From positions 62,001 through 126,000 of the forward strand of contig LADT01000090.1 of the NCBI GenBank assembly GCA_000961765.1: a stretch of 64,000 nt of DNA, in the 5' to 3' direction. Shown here piece by piece: positions 44,282 to 52,223 of the stretch (position 1 is its first letter; each line of letters begins with the position of its first letter). Position numbers and translations under genes: made by a program. The stretch is from Clostridiaceae bacterium BRH_c20a. GTDB taxonomy: Bacteria; Bacillota; Peptococcia; Peptococcales; BICA1-8. The notes under the pieces were generated by a model. That model was not told the DNA's origin. It did no database searches and worked only from the letters and a program-made list of their open reading frames with translations.

Positions 44282-44755
44282 ATGCAATTTTCAAGTCCTT
44301 CCCTTGGCAATATTTCTGCAGAAAGGGTTTTTAAAGATATTAATAATTTTATTTCTCAAGCTCCCTGGGATAAATATAAAATTATTGTTGGCACCGATTC
44401 AATGACGAAACATGAGACTGTTTTTGTCTCTGCCATAGTAATCCATAGACAGGGTAGAGGTGCCCGTTATTATTATCGTAAGGAATCCAGGCGACACATC
44501 AATAGCCTTAGACAGCGCATTTTTTATGAGACTGCCCTGAGTTTAGAAATAAGCATTCACCTAAAGGAATTTTTAGCAACAAGCAGCCTGCTAGAGAGGG
44601 TTAAATTGGAGGTGCATGTAGATATCGGAAATAATGGTCAAACAAGGGACTTGATTAGGGAAATTGTGGGGATGGTTACTGGCTCTGGTTTAGTTGCAAA
44701 AATCAAACCAGATTCCTTTGGTGCAACTAAGGTAGCGGATAGGCATACAAAATGA
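44282..44755 (+). CDS. YkuK/DUF458 RNase H-like protein
   Basis: This 157-residue protein opens with the IIVGTDSMTKHETVFVSAIVI strand (first acidic residue of an RNase H-type fold), then DIGNNGQTRDLI and IKPDSFGATKVADRHTK. These are the DUF458 landmarks. It starts 15 bp after rsmA behind AAAGGAG. Nuclease activity is inferred from the fold only. Confidence 0.85.
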   Translation: MQFSSPSLGNISAERVFKDINNFISQAPWDKYKIIVGTDSMTKHETVFVSAIVIHRQGRGARYYYRKESRRHINSLRQRIFYETALSLEISIHLKEFLATSSLLERVKLEVHVDIGNNGQTRDLIREIVGMVTGSGLVAKIKPDSFGATKVADRHTK

Positions 44756-44868
44756 TTGAGGTTGAGGCTGAGGCTGAGGAAAGAATAAAAAAGATTAGGA
44801 TTAAGATTTCGTTTCGCTAGATTGAGATTTCGCTGCGCTAGAATAAAAAACCTGTTATGTTGCCAGCC
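44756..44868. repeat. GAGGCTGAGG and TTTCGYTKCGCTAG words downstream of ykuK
   Basis: The spacer begins with TTGAGGTTGAGGCTGAGGCTGAGG and then carries GATTTCGTTTCGCTAGATTGAG and GATTTCGCTGCGCTAGA, two copies of a word found in many gaps of this window. No gene is seen. Confidence 0.7.
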
Positions 44869-44962
44869 TGTCATTGCGAGGGAGGTACGACTGAAGCAAT
44901 CTCAGATTGGAAGGCCGGAGATTAAAAACGTAGATTGCCACGCCTAAAGGCTCGCAATGACA
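44869..44962. repeat. 94-bp element with 12-bp terminal inverted repeats (TGTCATTGCGAG)
   Basis: TGTCATTGCGAG (44869-44880) and CTCGCAATGACA (44951-44962) are exact inverted ends. Inside lie GAAGCAATCTC and a second partial match GTAGATTGCCACGCC. The element type, TGTCATTGCGAG...CTCGCAATGACA, is common as a MITE- or REP-like dispersed repeat in anaerobes. It codes for nothing. Confidence 0.8.
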
Positions 44963-44990
44963 GATGGAGATAATTCTATTAGTATTTTTC

Positions 44991-45057
44991 TTAACCTTAA
45001 CCTTAACCTTAACCTTAACCTTAACCTAGCGAAACGAAGTGAGCGAAACCTTAACCT
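44991..45057. repeat. CCTTAA hexamer satellite joined to a TAGCGAAACGAAG word
   Basis: About six consecutive CCTTAA units (44993-45027) lead into CCTAGCGAAACGAAGTGAGCG and another CCTTAACC. The same compound recurs inverted at 37883-37916 and 57180-57210. Confidence 0.85.
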
Positions 45058-45099
45058 AAAAAAGCTAATTGCTTGGGAAGCAATTAGCTTTTTTAGGTT
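45053..45099. terminator. perfect 22-bp hairpin upstream of the SleB-like gene
   Basis: Left arm 45053-45074 and right arm 45078-45099 match without error around a GGG loop. The T6 in the right arm is part of the stem and no T-tract follows, so terminator function is uncertain. Confidence 0.6.
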
Positions 45100-45186
45100 A
45101 CCCTTCCTTTTTTTGCGGGATGAAACTATCCACACTCATGTTTATAATGAAGTTGTCGCTTAAAAAGGAAAAAAGGAGGTAACTCA

Positions 45187-45957
45187 ATGGATTATAAAAA
45201 GATAATAGCCAGTATAGTTTTAGGTTTTATGCTGGTACCTATCATGGCTGTTCCTATTATGGCTATGAATTATACCGTTATGCCAGGTGATACTTTGTTC
45301 AAAATTGGACAAAGATTTGGGGTTTCTTATCAATCAATTATGGGGCAAAATGGACTTAAAAGTTCAACATTAAAGCCCGGGGTAAATTTGAGTATACCTC
45401 AAAAGCCTGATGCTGGTAGTTTATATACAGTAAAAGCAGGAGACACTTTATTTCTTTTAGCTAAAAAGTTTGGAACCACAGCAGATGCTATTAAAAGGGC
45501 CAATGGTTTAAAAAGCGATACCATTAAAGTTGGTCAAAAAATTAGAATTTCTACTAGTACAACTGCAGTAGGTTCTTCCCGAAGTCACAGCGGTCATAAT
45601 TTTACCCAGGAAGAGCTAGACCTATTGGCTCGTGCAGTCTATAGTGAAGCAAGGGGAGAAATTTACACAGGTCAGATAGCAGTGGCGGCGGTTATTTTAA
45701 ACCGGATGGACAGCTCTGATTTCCCCAATGATGTAAGGGGAGTTATATTTCAGCCTTGGGCTTTCACTGCTGTCCATGACGGTCAGTTCTGGCTTACCCC
45801 CAATCCTACGGCCATGAGGGCTGTAAGAGATGCCATTAACGGTAATGACCCCACTGGGGATGCTTTATATTATTGGAACCCCGTTACTGCTACCAATAAA
45901 TGGGTATGGACGAGACCGATTATTACTACGATAGGCAAACACGTCTTCGCTAGATAA
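45187..45957 (+). CDS. LysM-LysM-SleB (Hydrolase_2) cell-wall hydrolase
   Basis: This 256-residue exported protein has a signal peptide (about residues 1-27), two LysM domains (YTVMPGDTLFKIGQRFG and YTVKAGDTLFLLAKKFG, residues 28-75 and 80-125), and a SleB/CwlJ catalytic domain with AVYSEARGEIYTGQIAVAAVILNR and the catalytic Glu in SEARGE. Such enzymes degrade spore cortex. Start behind AAAAGGAGGTAAC. Confidence 0.92.
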   Translation: MDYKKIIASIVLGFMLVPIMAVPIMAMNYTVMPGDTLFKIGQRFGVSYQSIMGQNGLKSSTLKPGVNLSIPQKPDAGSLYTVKAGDTLFLLAKKFGTTADAIKRANGLKSDTIKVGQKIRISTSTTAVGSSRSHSGHNFTQEELDLLARAVYSEARGEIYTGQIAVAAVILNRMDSSDFPNDVRGVIFQPWAFTAVHDGQFWLTPNPTAMRAVRDAINGNDPTGDALYYWNPVTATNKWVWTRPIITTIGKHVFAR

Positions 45958-45962
45958 TAATA

Positions 45963-46016
45963 AAAAAACCCCTGGATCTTCAGCGTATATATACGCCACC
46001 GATCTAGGGGTTTTTT
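45963..46016 (+). terminator. intrinsic terminator after the SleB-like gene
   Basis: AAAAAACCCCTGGATC pairs with GATCTAGGGGTTTTTT (one mismatch) around a second inner palindrome GCGTATATATACGC (45983-45996). Confidence 0.85.
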
Positions 46017-46020
46017 GGTC

Positions 46021-46400
46021 TATGGTCTATAGTCTATAGTGACTGGTGACTGGTGACTGGTGACTGGTGACTAGTTTAGGGTGACTTCTTGGGTTTGTGC
46101 CCAATGATCGGTGTCCAGTGTCCACTTTTGGGTTAAGATAATGGGTCTGACAATTGCTGCTGGGTGAAGATTACGCGTCTGACAAATACTATGAGGTCAT
46201 TTTATTGCGTCTGACACAAGCAGAGATTACTTCGCTCCGCTTGTAATTATTACGCACTGCTGCACGCACTACTTTATTTCTGTCGTCCTGAGCGATAGCG
46301 AAGGATATTATCTCAACCTCAACCTAGCAAAGCGAAACCTTAACCTCGGTTTTCTGTAGCACTGTAGCACTAACATTCAGTATAGCCCATGAGCCTTAGC
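46021..46400. repeat. repeat-filled spacer with a TTGCGTCTGACA array
   Basis: TCTATAG heptamers (46017-46039) and GTGACTG heptamers (five times, 46040-46075) are followed by CAGTGTCCA text. The 12-bp word occurs at 46141 (ATGGGTCTGACA), 46173 (ACGCGTCTGACA) and 46205 (TTGCGTCTGACA), a 32-bp period. Then come TGTCGTCCTGAGCGATAGCG, CAACCTAGCAAAGCGAAACC and CTGTAGCA octamers. No gene is seen in 45958-46406. Confidence 0.85.
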
Positions 46401-46406
46401 ACTGAC

Positions 46407-47216
46407 CTACTGTGGATCATATAAGTTTAACCCCTCCACATACTCCTCTAATACGTCAAATTTCCTATCCGGATGGTAGCCTAAGTAGTTAATGCCATTG
46501 TCCTCTCTAGAAGGAGGCAGACCTTCTAGATGTCTTAATGCCTCTAGACAGTCACCTATTATTGTTTCTGCTATATAAATATTGTGGTCATCATTTCTGA
46601 GAGATGATAATAGAAGGCTGTGGGACAGGGAGGTTGCTACTTGAACATTCAGTTTGTTCTGTATTGTTATAGCTAGAGATAAAGGTGGTATTGCTAAGGC
46701 CCTCCAAGGTACTTTTTCTAATAATCTGCGGGAAACTGCGTGGGGGCCATGACAGGGATTTGCTAGGCCAAGTTGAGTAAACACACCTAAGCATCTGTTT
46801 AAATTTCCTCGGTATCGTAGGACAGCATTGGCTAAAGCGGGTCTATTAGTTATGAAAGGGTAGCAATTTGTTAGAGCCATATCAATATTATTTTCGACAA
46901 CAGCTGTAATTAAGTCTTTAAGGTTATTGTTAATAGTACCTTGCATATCACCATCCAAGAACAAAACCAGGGGAGAATTATTTTTATAGGCAAAAGCTGC
47001 TCCTATTGCCCTAGGAATGTCAATACCTAAGGGTTCAGTAAACTCGATTATATGGATATTTTTTTTCAAGGAATGGTTTTTGACAACTTCTTTAGAATTG
47101 TCCGTACAACCGTTTAAAATAACGATAATTTTATTTAAAGGCAAGTCTTGGCAGTTGTCGAGAGTCTTTTCGATATTTTCTTCTTCGTTTTTAACGGGAA
47201 TAACGACAGATGGCAC
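46407..47216 (-). CDS. family 2 glycosyltransferase
   Basis: This 269-residue GT-A enzyme shows VVIPVKNEEENIEKTLDN at the start and the metal-binding LFLDGDMQG (DxD) near residue 92. It starts at GTG behind AAAGGGGGAAATTG. There is no membrane segment. The donor, acceptor and pathway are unknown. The neighbouring yabG is not functionally linked. Confidence 0.8.
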   Translation of the reverse strand: MPSVVIPVKNEEENIEKTLDNCQDLPLNKIIVILNGCTDNSKEVVKNHSLKKNIHIIEFTEPLGIDIPRAIGAAFAYKNNSPLVLFLDGDMQGTINNNLKDLITAVVENNIDMALTNCYPFITNRPALANAVLRYRGNLNRCLGVFTQLGLANPCHGPHAVSRRLLEKVPWRALAIPPLSLAITIQNKLNVQVATSLSHSLLLSSLRNDDHNIYIAETIIGDCLEALRHLEGLPPSREDNGINYLGYHPDRKFDVLEEYVEGLNLYDPQ

Positions 47217-47249
47217 ACCAATTTCCCCCTTTGTTTAATTACATACTGT

Positions 47250-47322
47250 AAGGGGTGGTTTCCATGCCGCCCCGTAAAATTCATAATACCACGGGCGGGC
47301 ATGGAAACCCGCCCCTACAATA
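47250..47322. repeat. inverted GGGGCGGGTTTCCATGCCCGCC element
   Basis: GGGGTGGTTTCCATGCCGCCCC (47251-47272) faces GGGCGGGCATGGAAACCCGCCC (47294-47315). The same word in direct orientation, TAGGGGCGGGTTTCCATACC, is at 48723-48742 after veg. It looks like a small dispersed palindrome family. Confidence 0.75.
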
Positions 47323-47415
47323 TCTTATGAATTACTTCACTTTGTTGGTGCTTACAGAACAATTTGTTATGTGAATTCATAGGATATAAAAGAGAAACTA
47401 CTAGGGGGCTAATCT

Positions 47416-48288
47416 ATGAGTACAATTAATGTTGGGGATATTGTTGCTCGTATATCCCATGGGATGGATATTCTATTTAAAGTAGAAGAAGTAATAGAAC
47501 ATAGAGGAAAAGCAGTAGCCTTGTTGAGAGGACTGGATCTTAGGCTTTATGCTGATTCGCCGGTTGCTGATCTAGAGAAAAAAACTCCCTCCGAAATTAG
47601 TGCCTACCGTCAGGCATATATCAGGCAAAATAGTGATATGATGAAAAGAATTTTTCAAAGGAGAATGCAAGATAGAGAGAATTTTTTGGCCCGAGGCTCA
47701 ACTGAAAAACCGGCTGCAGTAGAGCATTTTGAAATACCTGGAAGTGTTTTGCACCTAGATGGAGATAAAGAATATCTTGACCTGTGTAAGACAACCTATT
47801 CCCAGTTGAGCATAAAGGCTTATGGTTTTCATGTGCCTGAGAATAAACAGGCCGATCAAGTTGTAAAATACTTAATTGAATATACCCCTGATATTCTAGT
47901 TATGACAGGACATGATGGCCTTATTAAGGATAAAAAAGATTTTTCCGATATTAATAATTATCGTTACTCAAAGCATTTTGTGCAAGCTGTAAGAAGAGCT
48001 AGAGAGTATGAACCAGGCAGGGATGATTTAGTAATTTTTGCTGGGGCTTGTCAATCACACTATGAAGCTTTGATTGAGGCAGGAGCAAACTTCGCCTCTT
48101 CTCCTCAACGAGTACTTATTCACGCATTTGATCCAGTTTTTATTGTAGAAAAAATTGCGTACAGTTCAATTACTGAGGTTCTTTCTCTTAAAGACATTTT
48201 AAACAATACCATTACAGGGATTGAAGGAGTAGGCGGAATAGAATCCCGGGGTCGGTTTCGCATGGGGTACCCTAAATCGCCATATTAA
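47416..48288 (+). CDS. yabG: sporulation-specific protease YabG
   Basis: This 290-residue cysteine protease modifies spore coat proteins and, in Clostridioides, processes germination factors. ISHGMDILFKVEEVIEHRGKAVALLRGLDLRLYADSP opens the protein, and GHDGLIKDKKDFSDINNYRYSKHFV and VIFAGACQSHYEALI are conserved cores. It lies two genes before veg, downstream of ksgA, as in Bacillus apart from the inserted genes. Confidence 0.92.
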   Translation: MSTINVGDIVARISHGMDILFKVEEVIEHRGKAVALLRGLDLRLYADSPVADLEKKTPSEISAYRQAYIRQNSDMMKRIFQRRMQDRENFLARGSTEKPAAVEHFEIPGSVLHLDGDKEYLDLCKTTYSQLSIKAYGFHVPENKQADQVVKYLIEYTPDILVMTGHDGLIKDKKDFSDINNYRYSKHFVQAVRRAREYEPGRDDLVIFAGACQSHYEALIEAGANFASSPQRVLIHAFDPVFIVEKIAYSSITEVLSLKDILNNTITGIEGVGGIESRGRFRMGYPKSPY

Positions 48289-48303
48289 GACAAAAACATT
48301 ATA

Positions 48304-48374
48304 TTGACAATAACTAGAGGTGTCCTGTATAATAATTAATTAAATTTGACAAACTAACCCCTGGGTAGTATAAT
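48304..48374 (+). promoter_or_regulatory. tandem consensus promoters of veg
   Basis: P1 is TTGACA (48304-48309), 18-bp spacer, TATAAT (48328-48333). P2 is TTGACA (48346-48351), 17-bp spacer, TATAAT (48369-48374). Both boxes are fully consensus. Bacillus subtilis veg is also known for two strong promoters, so the arrangement appears conserved. Confidence 0.9.
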
Positions 48375-48408
48375 GATAAGTGTCTATTAGGTGAAAGAAG
48401 GTGATCAC

Positions 48409-48684
48409 TTGTCTGCACGTAAGATTTTGTCTGAGATTAAGCAGGATCTTGAACCTTATGTTGGCACTTATATAAAAGTGAAGGCAAATCGTGGCAGAAA
48501 AAAAGTGGTAGAAAGAACTGGTGTTTTAGAAAGTACTTACCCCAATCTTTTTGTGGTGAGAATAAATGAAAAATCAGTTGAGCGCCGGGTATCATTTAGT
48601 TATGCAGACATCTTGACTGAAACGGTGGTTCTTACTGTAAGCAAAGATGGTAAGGATATGAATTTTACCACTGAAAAAGCATAA
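48409..48684 (+). CDS. veg: Veg protein
   Basis: This 91-residue protein has KVKANRGRKKVVERTGVLES and SFSYADILTETVVLTV, the Veg pattern. Veg influences biofilm genes in Bacillus. The TTG at 48409 gives the family-typical start (MSARKILSEIKQDL) behind AAGGTGAT. GTG 48391 is less likely. Confidence 0.92.
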   Translation: MSARKILSEIKQDLEPYVGTYIKVKANRGRKKVVERTGVLESTYPNLFVVRINEKSVERRVSFSYADILTETVVLTVSKDGKDMNFTTEKA

Positions 48685-48719
48685 AAATAGCGACATTTCC
48701 CAGGAAATGTCGCTATTTC
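48685..48719 (+). terminator. intrinsic terminator after veg
   Basis: AAATAGCGACATTTCC pairs with GGAAATGTCGCTATTT over 16 bp, followed by a short CT/T tract. Confidence 0.75.
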
Positions 48720-48776
48720 TCTGTAGGGGCGGGTTTCCATACCCGCCCGTTTTGCTGTTTTGCTATTATTTATGTA

Positions 48777-49724
48777 TTAAATATAAGAATTATTGACTAA
48801 CATATAAAGATAGATAGAGTAAATTGTGATAATAATTAAACCATGAATTCTGTTTAACTTTTTGAAATTAAACAGAAAAAGAGTTGTTGCAAACATTAAA
48901 GATAACATTACCGGAGCATCTAAAATTAAAGTCTGGTCAGGAATAGGTACTGGTACTATTAAAGCAGTGCCTCCGAAAATCATAGTCATATTAAGGAAAT
49001 TTGCACCTAGAACATTACCTGCACCAATTTCTGGATTACCTTTTAAAGCAGAGGTTGCTGCTGTAACTAATTCTGGAAGGGATGTTCCTAAGGATATAAA
49101 AGTAAGGGCAATTAGTAATTCTGGAATTCCTAAAAATTCTGCAATCTTAGACCCATTATCAATGAGCAATTTGCTGCCCACAATAATTAGGACAGCACCC
49201 AGGCCAAATAATATTAAATTTTTTTTAATAGCACCAGTTTGTGAGGAATCTTTAATATTCCCATTTTGGCTATTTTTCTTTATGTTAGCATGTCTAAAAT
49301 TATAAATAAAATAGGGGATCATCATAGCTAATAAAAACACAGCGTTTACAGATGTAATAGTTTTGTCTTGTAAAAAGAAAACAAAGATTACGCCGGAGGA
49401 GACCATTATTAATGAGCCTTTTTTCATAGAATTAGTCACTATTACCGGTGCAATAAGTATAGAAAGGGCTAAAATCAGTCCAATATTCACTATTGAAGAC
49501 CCAACAACATTGCCTACTGCCATATCCGGGTGTCCACTTAATGTAGCAATCAAAGAAACGGTAAATTCCGGTACTGTTGTTGCGACACTAACTACTGTTG
49601 CTCCAATTATTACCTGAGGAATTCCTGTATATCCTGCCAGCCAAATAGCACCGTCAGTAAAAATATCCCCGCCCTTTATAATAAGAATAATACCTAGAAT
49701 AAATAAAATTACTACTATTAGCAT
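48777..49724 (-). CDS. calcium/sodium antiporter (CaCA family)
   Basis: This protein of about 315 residues has ten hydrophobic segments and the two inverted alpha repeats: TVPEFTVSLIATLSGHPDMAVGNVVGSS (about residues 45-75) and TSLPELVTAATSALKGNPEIGAGNVLGANF (about residues 210-240), each with the ion-binding Glu. The ATG at 49724 lies behind TAGGAGG, so the listed upstream codons are not used. It converges with veg. Confidence 0.9.
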   Translation of the reverse strand: MLIVVILFILGIILIIKGGDIFTDGAIWLAGYTGIPQVIIGATVVSVATTVPEFTVSLIATLSGHPDMAVGNVVGSSIVNIGLILALSILIAPVIVTNSMKKGSLIMVSSGVIFVFFLQDKTITSVNAVFLLAMMIPYFIYNFRHANIKKNSQNGNIKDSSQTGAIKKNLILFGLGAVLIIVGSKLLIDNGSKIAEFLGIPELLIALTFISLGTSLPELVTAATSALKGNPEIGAGNVLGANFLNMTMIFGGTALIVPVPIPDQTLILDAPVMLSLMFATTLFLFNFKKLNRIHGLIIITIYSIYLYMLVNNSYI

Positions 49725-50096
49725 TTTTATTTTCCTCCTAAATGAATGTTCCCTCCTAAAGAATAACAGATGAACAAGTTCCATCTTCCATTGATCTTAA
49801 TTATATGGCTGTAAAACTCTATATAATAAAGGGTATGCAGATTTAACTTTACTATATTATACATTACTAGAAACTCCCTGGCTATTTATGAAAGAGTTTC
49901 TAAACCCTTATGGAATTATTGACCTTGTTTATAATTACCATTGGTCTTTAATAATGATGAAAACAATCAAAGATAAATGTATGGGTACCTAAAATAGCTG
50001 CAGGCCTAATTAGGGGTTAATTGTCCATTTGTCAGCTTGGAAAAGTTGTGTTAAAAATGTTATAAGCATACATATCTGACAATAGGAGGAGACAGC

Positions 50097-52022
50097 ATGA
50101 AACAAAAGATTTTACCAATCACACTATTATTGTCAATACTTGCTTTTTTGACATTTAGTGTTATTCCGGCCTTTGCCCAGGAAAGTTCGTATACATATGA
50201 ATTAAATAATTTTAATCAAAGCAATTATGAAAACCAAATGCTTAACTATATCAATCAAGAACGCCAAAAGGAGGGATTGCCCTCTTTCAAAATGGCACCT
50301 CAATTAGTTGAGTTAGCACGGATGAAATCCCAAGATATGATAACTAATAAATATTTTTCCCATAATTCACCAACCTTTGGAAGTCCTTTTGATATGATGA
50401 AGAAGTTTGGCATATCTTACGGCACAGCCGGCGAAAATTTAGCGGGTCATTATTCAGTGCTTGGGGCTCATCAGGCATTAATGAACTCGGCAGGTCACAA
50501 AAAAAATATCCTAAACCCTTCCTTTACCCATATTGGATTAGGCATTGTAAAAGGTGGCCAATATGGCATGATGTTCACCCAACTGTTTACCGGTGAGCCT
50601 AAGTTTAGTGAGGCAACACCTCAAGAGGGTAGTGGATCAGAAAATAACGATAATAGCGAAAGTACTGATTGGAATAAATATTTAATAGATTTAATAAATG
50701 CTGAACGCCAAAAAAATGGGTTAGCAAAACTAAGTACAAATGATAGATTAAGTCAAATTGCCAGACTAAAGGGCGAAGAGATGGTAGAAAAGAGTTATCT
50801 AGCCTACAGATCACCTACATATGGCTATATGGAGGACATGTTAAAAACATTTGACATCCCCTTTTTGGAAGTAAAAGAGAATATAGTTGGTTCACCTGAT
50901 GTAAAAAAGGGTCATGAAGCCTTGATGAATTCATCAAGACATAAAGGAGTGATTTTAAATCCTGATTTTTCTCAAGTAGGGGTAGCAGTTGTACCGGGTG
51001 GAAATTATGGATTTAATATAATTGAAATATTTTTAAAAACTGGTATAAATAATGATCAGGATTCGCAAAATCCCGGAACAGATCCGGTACCGAATCCTAA
51101 ACCAACACCGGAACCAAAGCCGGAACCTGTACCAACGCCCAAGCCCGTGCCTGCTCCTGAACCTCAAAAACCAGAGGCAAATGAAGAAATGAAGCTGGAA
51201 ACACAAATGATTGAGTTAATAAACAAAGATAGAACCCAAAAGGGTTTAGCTGCTTTGAAGGTAAATGGAAAATTAACAGAGATAGCCCGGATGAAGGCGA
51301 AGGATATGGAGGAAAAGGGTTATTTGGGCTATACCTCACCTACCTATGGCAGGACTGCAGAAATACTTAGTAAGTCCGGCATAAGCTACTCTAAGCTAGC
51401 CGAAAGCATAGTAGCAGCCGGTAGTATAGAGTCTGCCCATAATGCTTTAATGGCTGCAGCGACACATAAAGGCAATATTTTAAATTCTCAAGTCCAAGAG
51501 GTTGGGGTGGGAATTGTAAAAAGTGCTCGGTATGGATATATCATGGTAGAAATATTTATTGGAGCAGGCACTGATAGCTCTGGACCTAAGCCTGAACCCA
51601 AACAAAACCCTGATAATACTTCTGGTCAGCTTACGGCTCAGGAGGAAAAGGAGCAGGAAATGCTGGAATTGATTAATAAAGCCAGAAAAGAAGTAGGGAT
51701 AGCACCTTTGGCAATGGACCAAAGTCTGGTAAAAGTAGCCAGAATTAAGTCTCAGGATATGATTGATAAAAAATATTTTGCCCATAACTCACCTACCTAT
51801 GGGAGCCCCTTTGAGATGATGGACAGTTTCGGGATAAAATATAGATATGCTGGGGAAAACTTGGCCGGGCACTATTCGGTATCCGGAGCTCATGAGGCTT
51901 TGATGAATTCCGCAGGTCATCGTAAGAATATCCTGAATCCAAATTTTACTCATATAGGAATAGGCATTGTTGACGGAGGACCTTACAATACAATGTTTAC
52001 TCAAATGTTTGTAGGTTATTAG
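50097..52022 (+). CDS. secreted protein with four CAP (SCP/PR-1) domains
   Basis: This 641-residue exported protein has a signal peptide (cleavage near SVIPAFAQE). CAP domains are at about residues 41-165, 192-315, 368-490 and 520-641, joined by Pro-rich linkers (PVPNPKPTPEPKPEP). The first and fourth copies keep the catalytic-type YFSHNSP/YFAHNSP and GENLAGHYSV motifs. The two central copies read YLAYRSP and YLGYTSP and have lost that histidine. The function of such secreted CAP proteins in Firmicutes is uncertain (possibly YkwD-like). It starts behind ATAGGAGGAGAC. Confidence 0.88.
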   Translation: MKQKILPITLLLSILAFLTFSVIPAFAQESSYTYELNNFNQSNYENQMLNYINQERQKEGLPSFKMAPQLVELARMKSQDMITNKYFSHNSPTFGSPFDMMKKFGISYGTAGENLAGHYSVLGAHQALMNSAGHKKNILNPSFTHIGLGIVKGGQYGMMFTQLFTGEPKFSEATPQEGSGSENNDNSESTDWNKYLIDLINAERQKNGLAKLSTNDRLSQIARLKGEEMVEKSYLAYRSPTYGYMEDMLKTFDIPFLEVKENIVGSPDVKKGHEALMNSSRHKGVILNPDFSQVGVAVVPGGNYGFNIIEIFLKTGINNDQDSQNPGTDPVPNPKPTPEPKPEPVPTPKPVPAPEPQKPEANEEMKLETQMIELINKDRTQKGLAALKVNGKLTEIARMKAKDMEEKGYLGYTSPTYGRTAEILSKSGISYSKLAESIVAAGSIESAHNALMAAATHKGNILNSQVQEVGVGIVKSARYGYIMVEIFIGAGTDSSGPKPEPKQNPDNTSGQLTAQEEKEQEMLELINKARKEVGIAPLAMDQSLVKVARIKSQDMIDKKYFAHNSPTYGSPFEMMDSFGIKYRYAGENLAGHYSVSGAHEALMNSAGHRKNILNPNFTHIGIGIVDGGPYNTMFTQMFVGY

Positions 52023-52035
52023 GAATACTTAGCAA

Positions 52036-52081
52036 GAAAAATAGTGTTACTGCATATAATGCAGTAACACTATTTTTTTTA
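52036..52081 (+). terminator. intrinsic terminator after the CAP protein gene
   Basis: AAAAATAGTGTTACTGCAT pairs with ATGCAGTAACACTATTTTT over 19 bp, followed by T residues. Confidence 0.9.
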
Positions 52082-52223
52082 TAAAAAAGGCACAAGTAGC
52101 TAAAAACCACATAACATATATTAATCTTTTAGAAATTTTAGGTTTTTTTAGTCACATTTTAAAGGGGTTCTCATATATTAAACTGAGATATCCTAAGAAA
52201 TTTGAAAGGAGGAAAGATATTTT

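Noticed and set aside
44991-45057. Telomere-like CCTTAA repeat as a chromosome end
   Set aside because: It lies internally between ordinary genes with only about six units. It is one of several short satellites.
44957-45163. Low-complexity ORFs across the CCTTAA region on both strands
   Set aside because: The peptides are direct translations of the hexamer repeat (LNLNLNLN or RLRLRLRL) and have no coding signal.
48862-49617. Plus-strand ORFs opposite the antiporter gene
   Set aside because: They are shadows of a clear CaCA membrane-protein gene on the minus strand and lack ribosome-binding sites.
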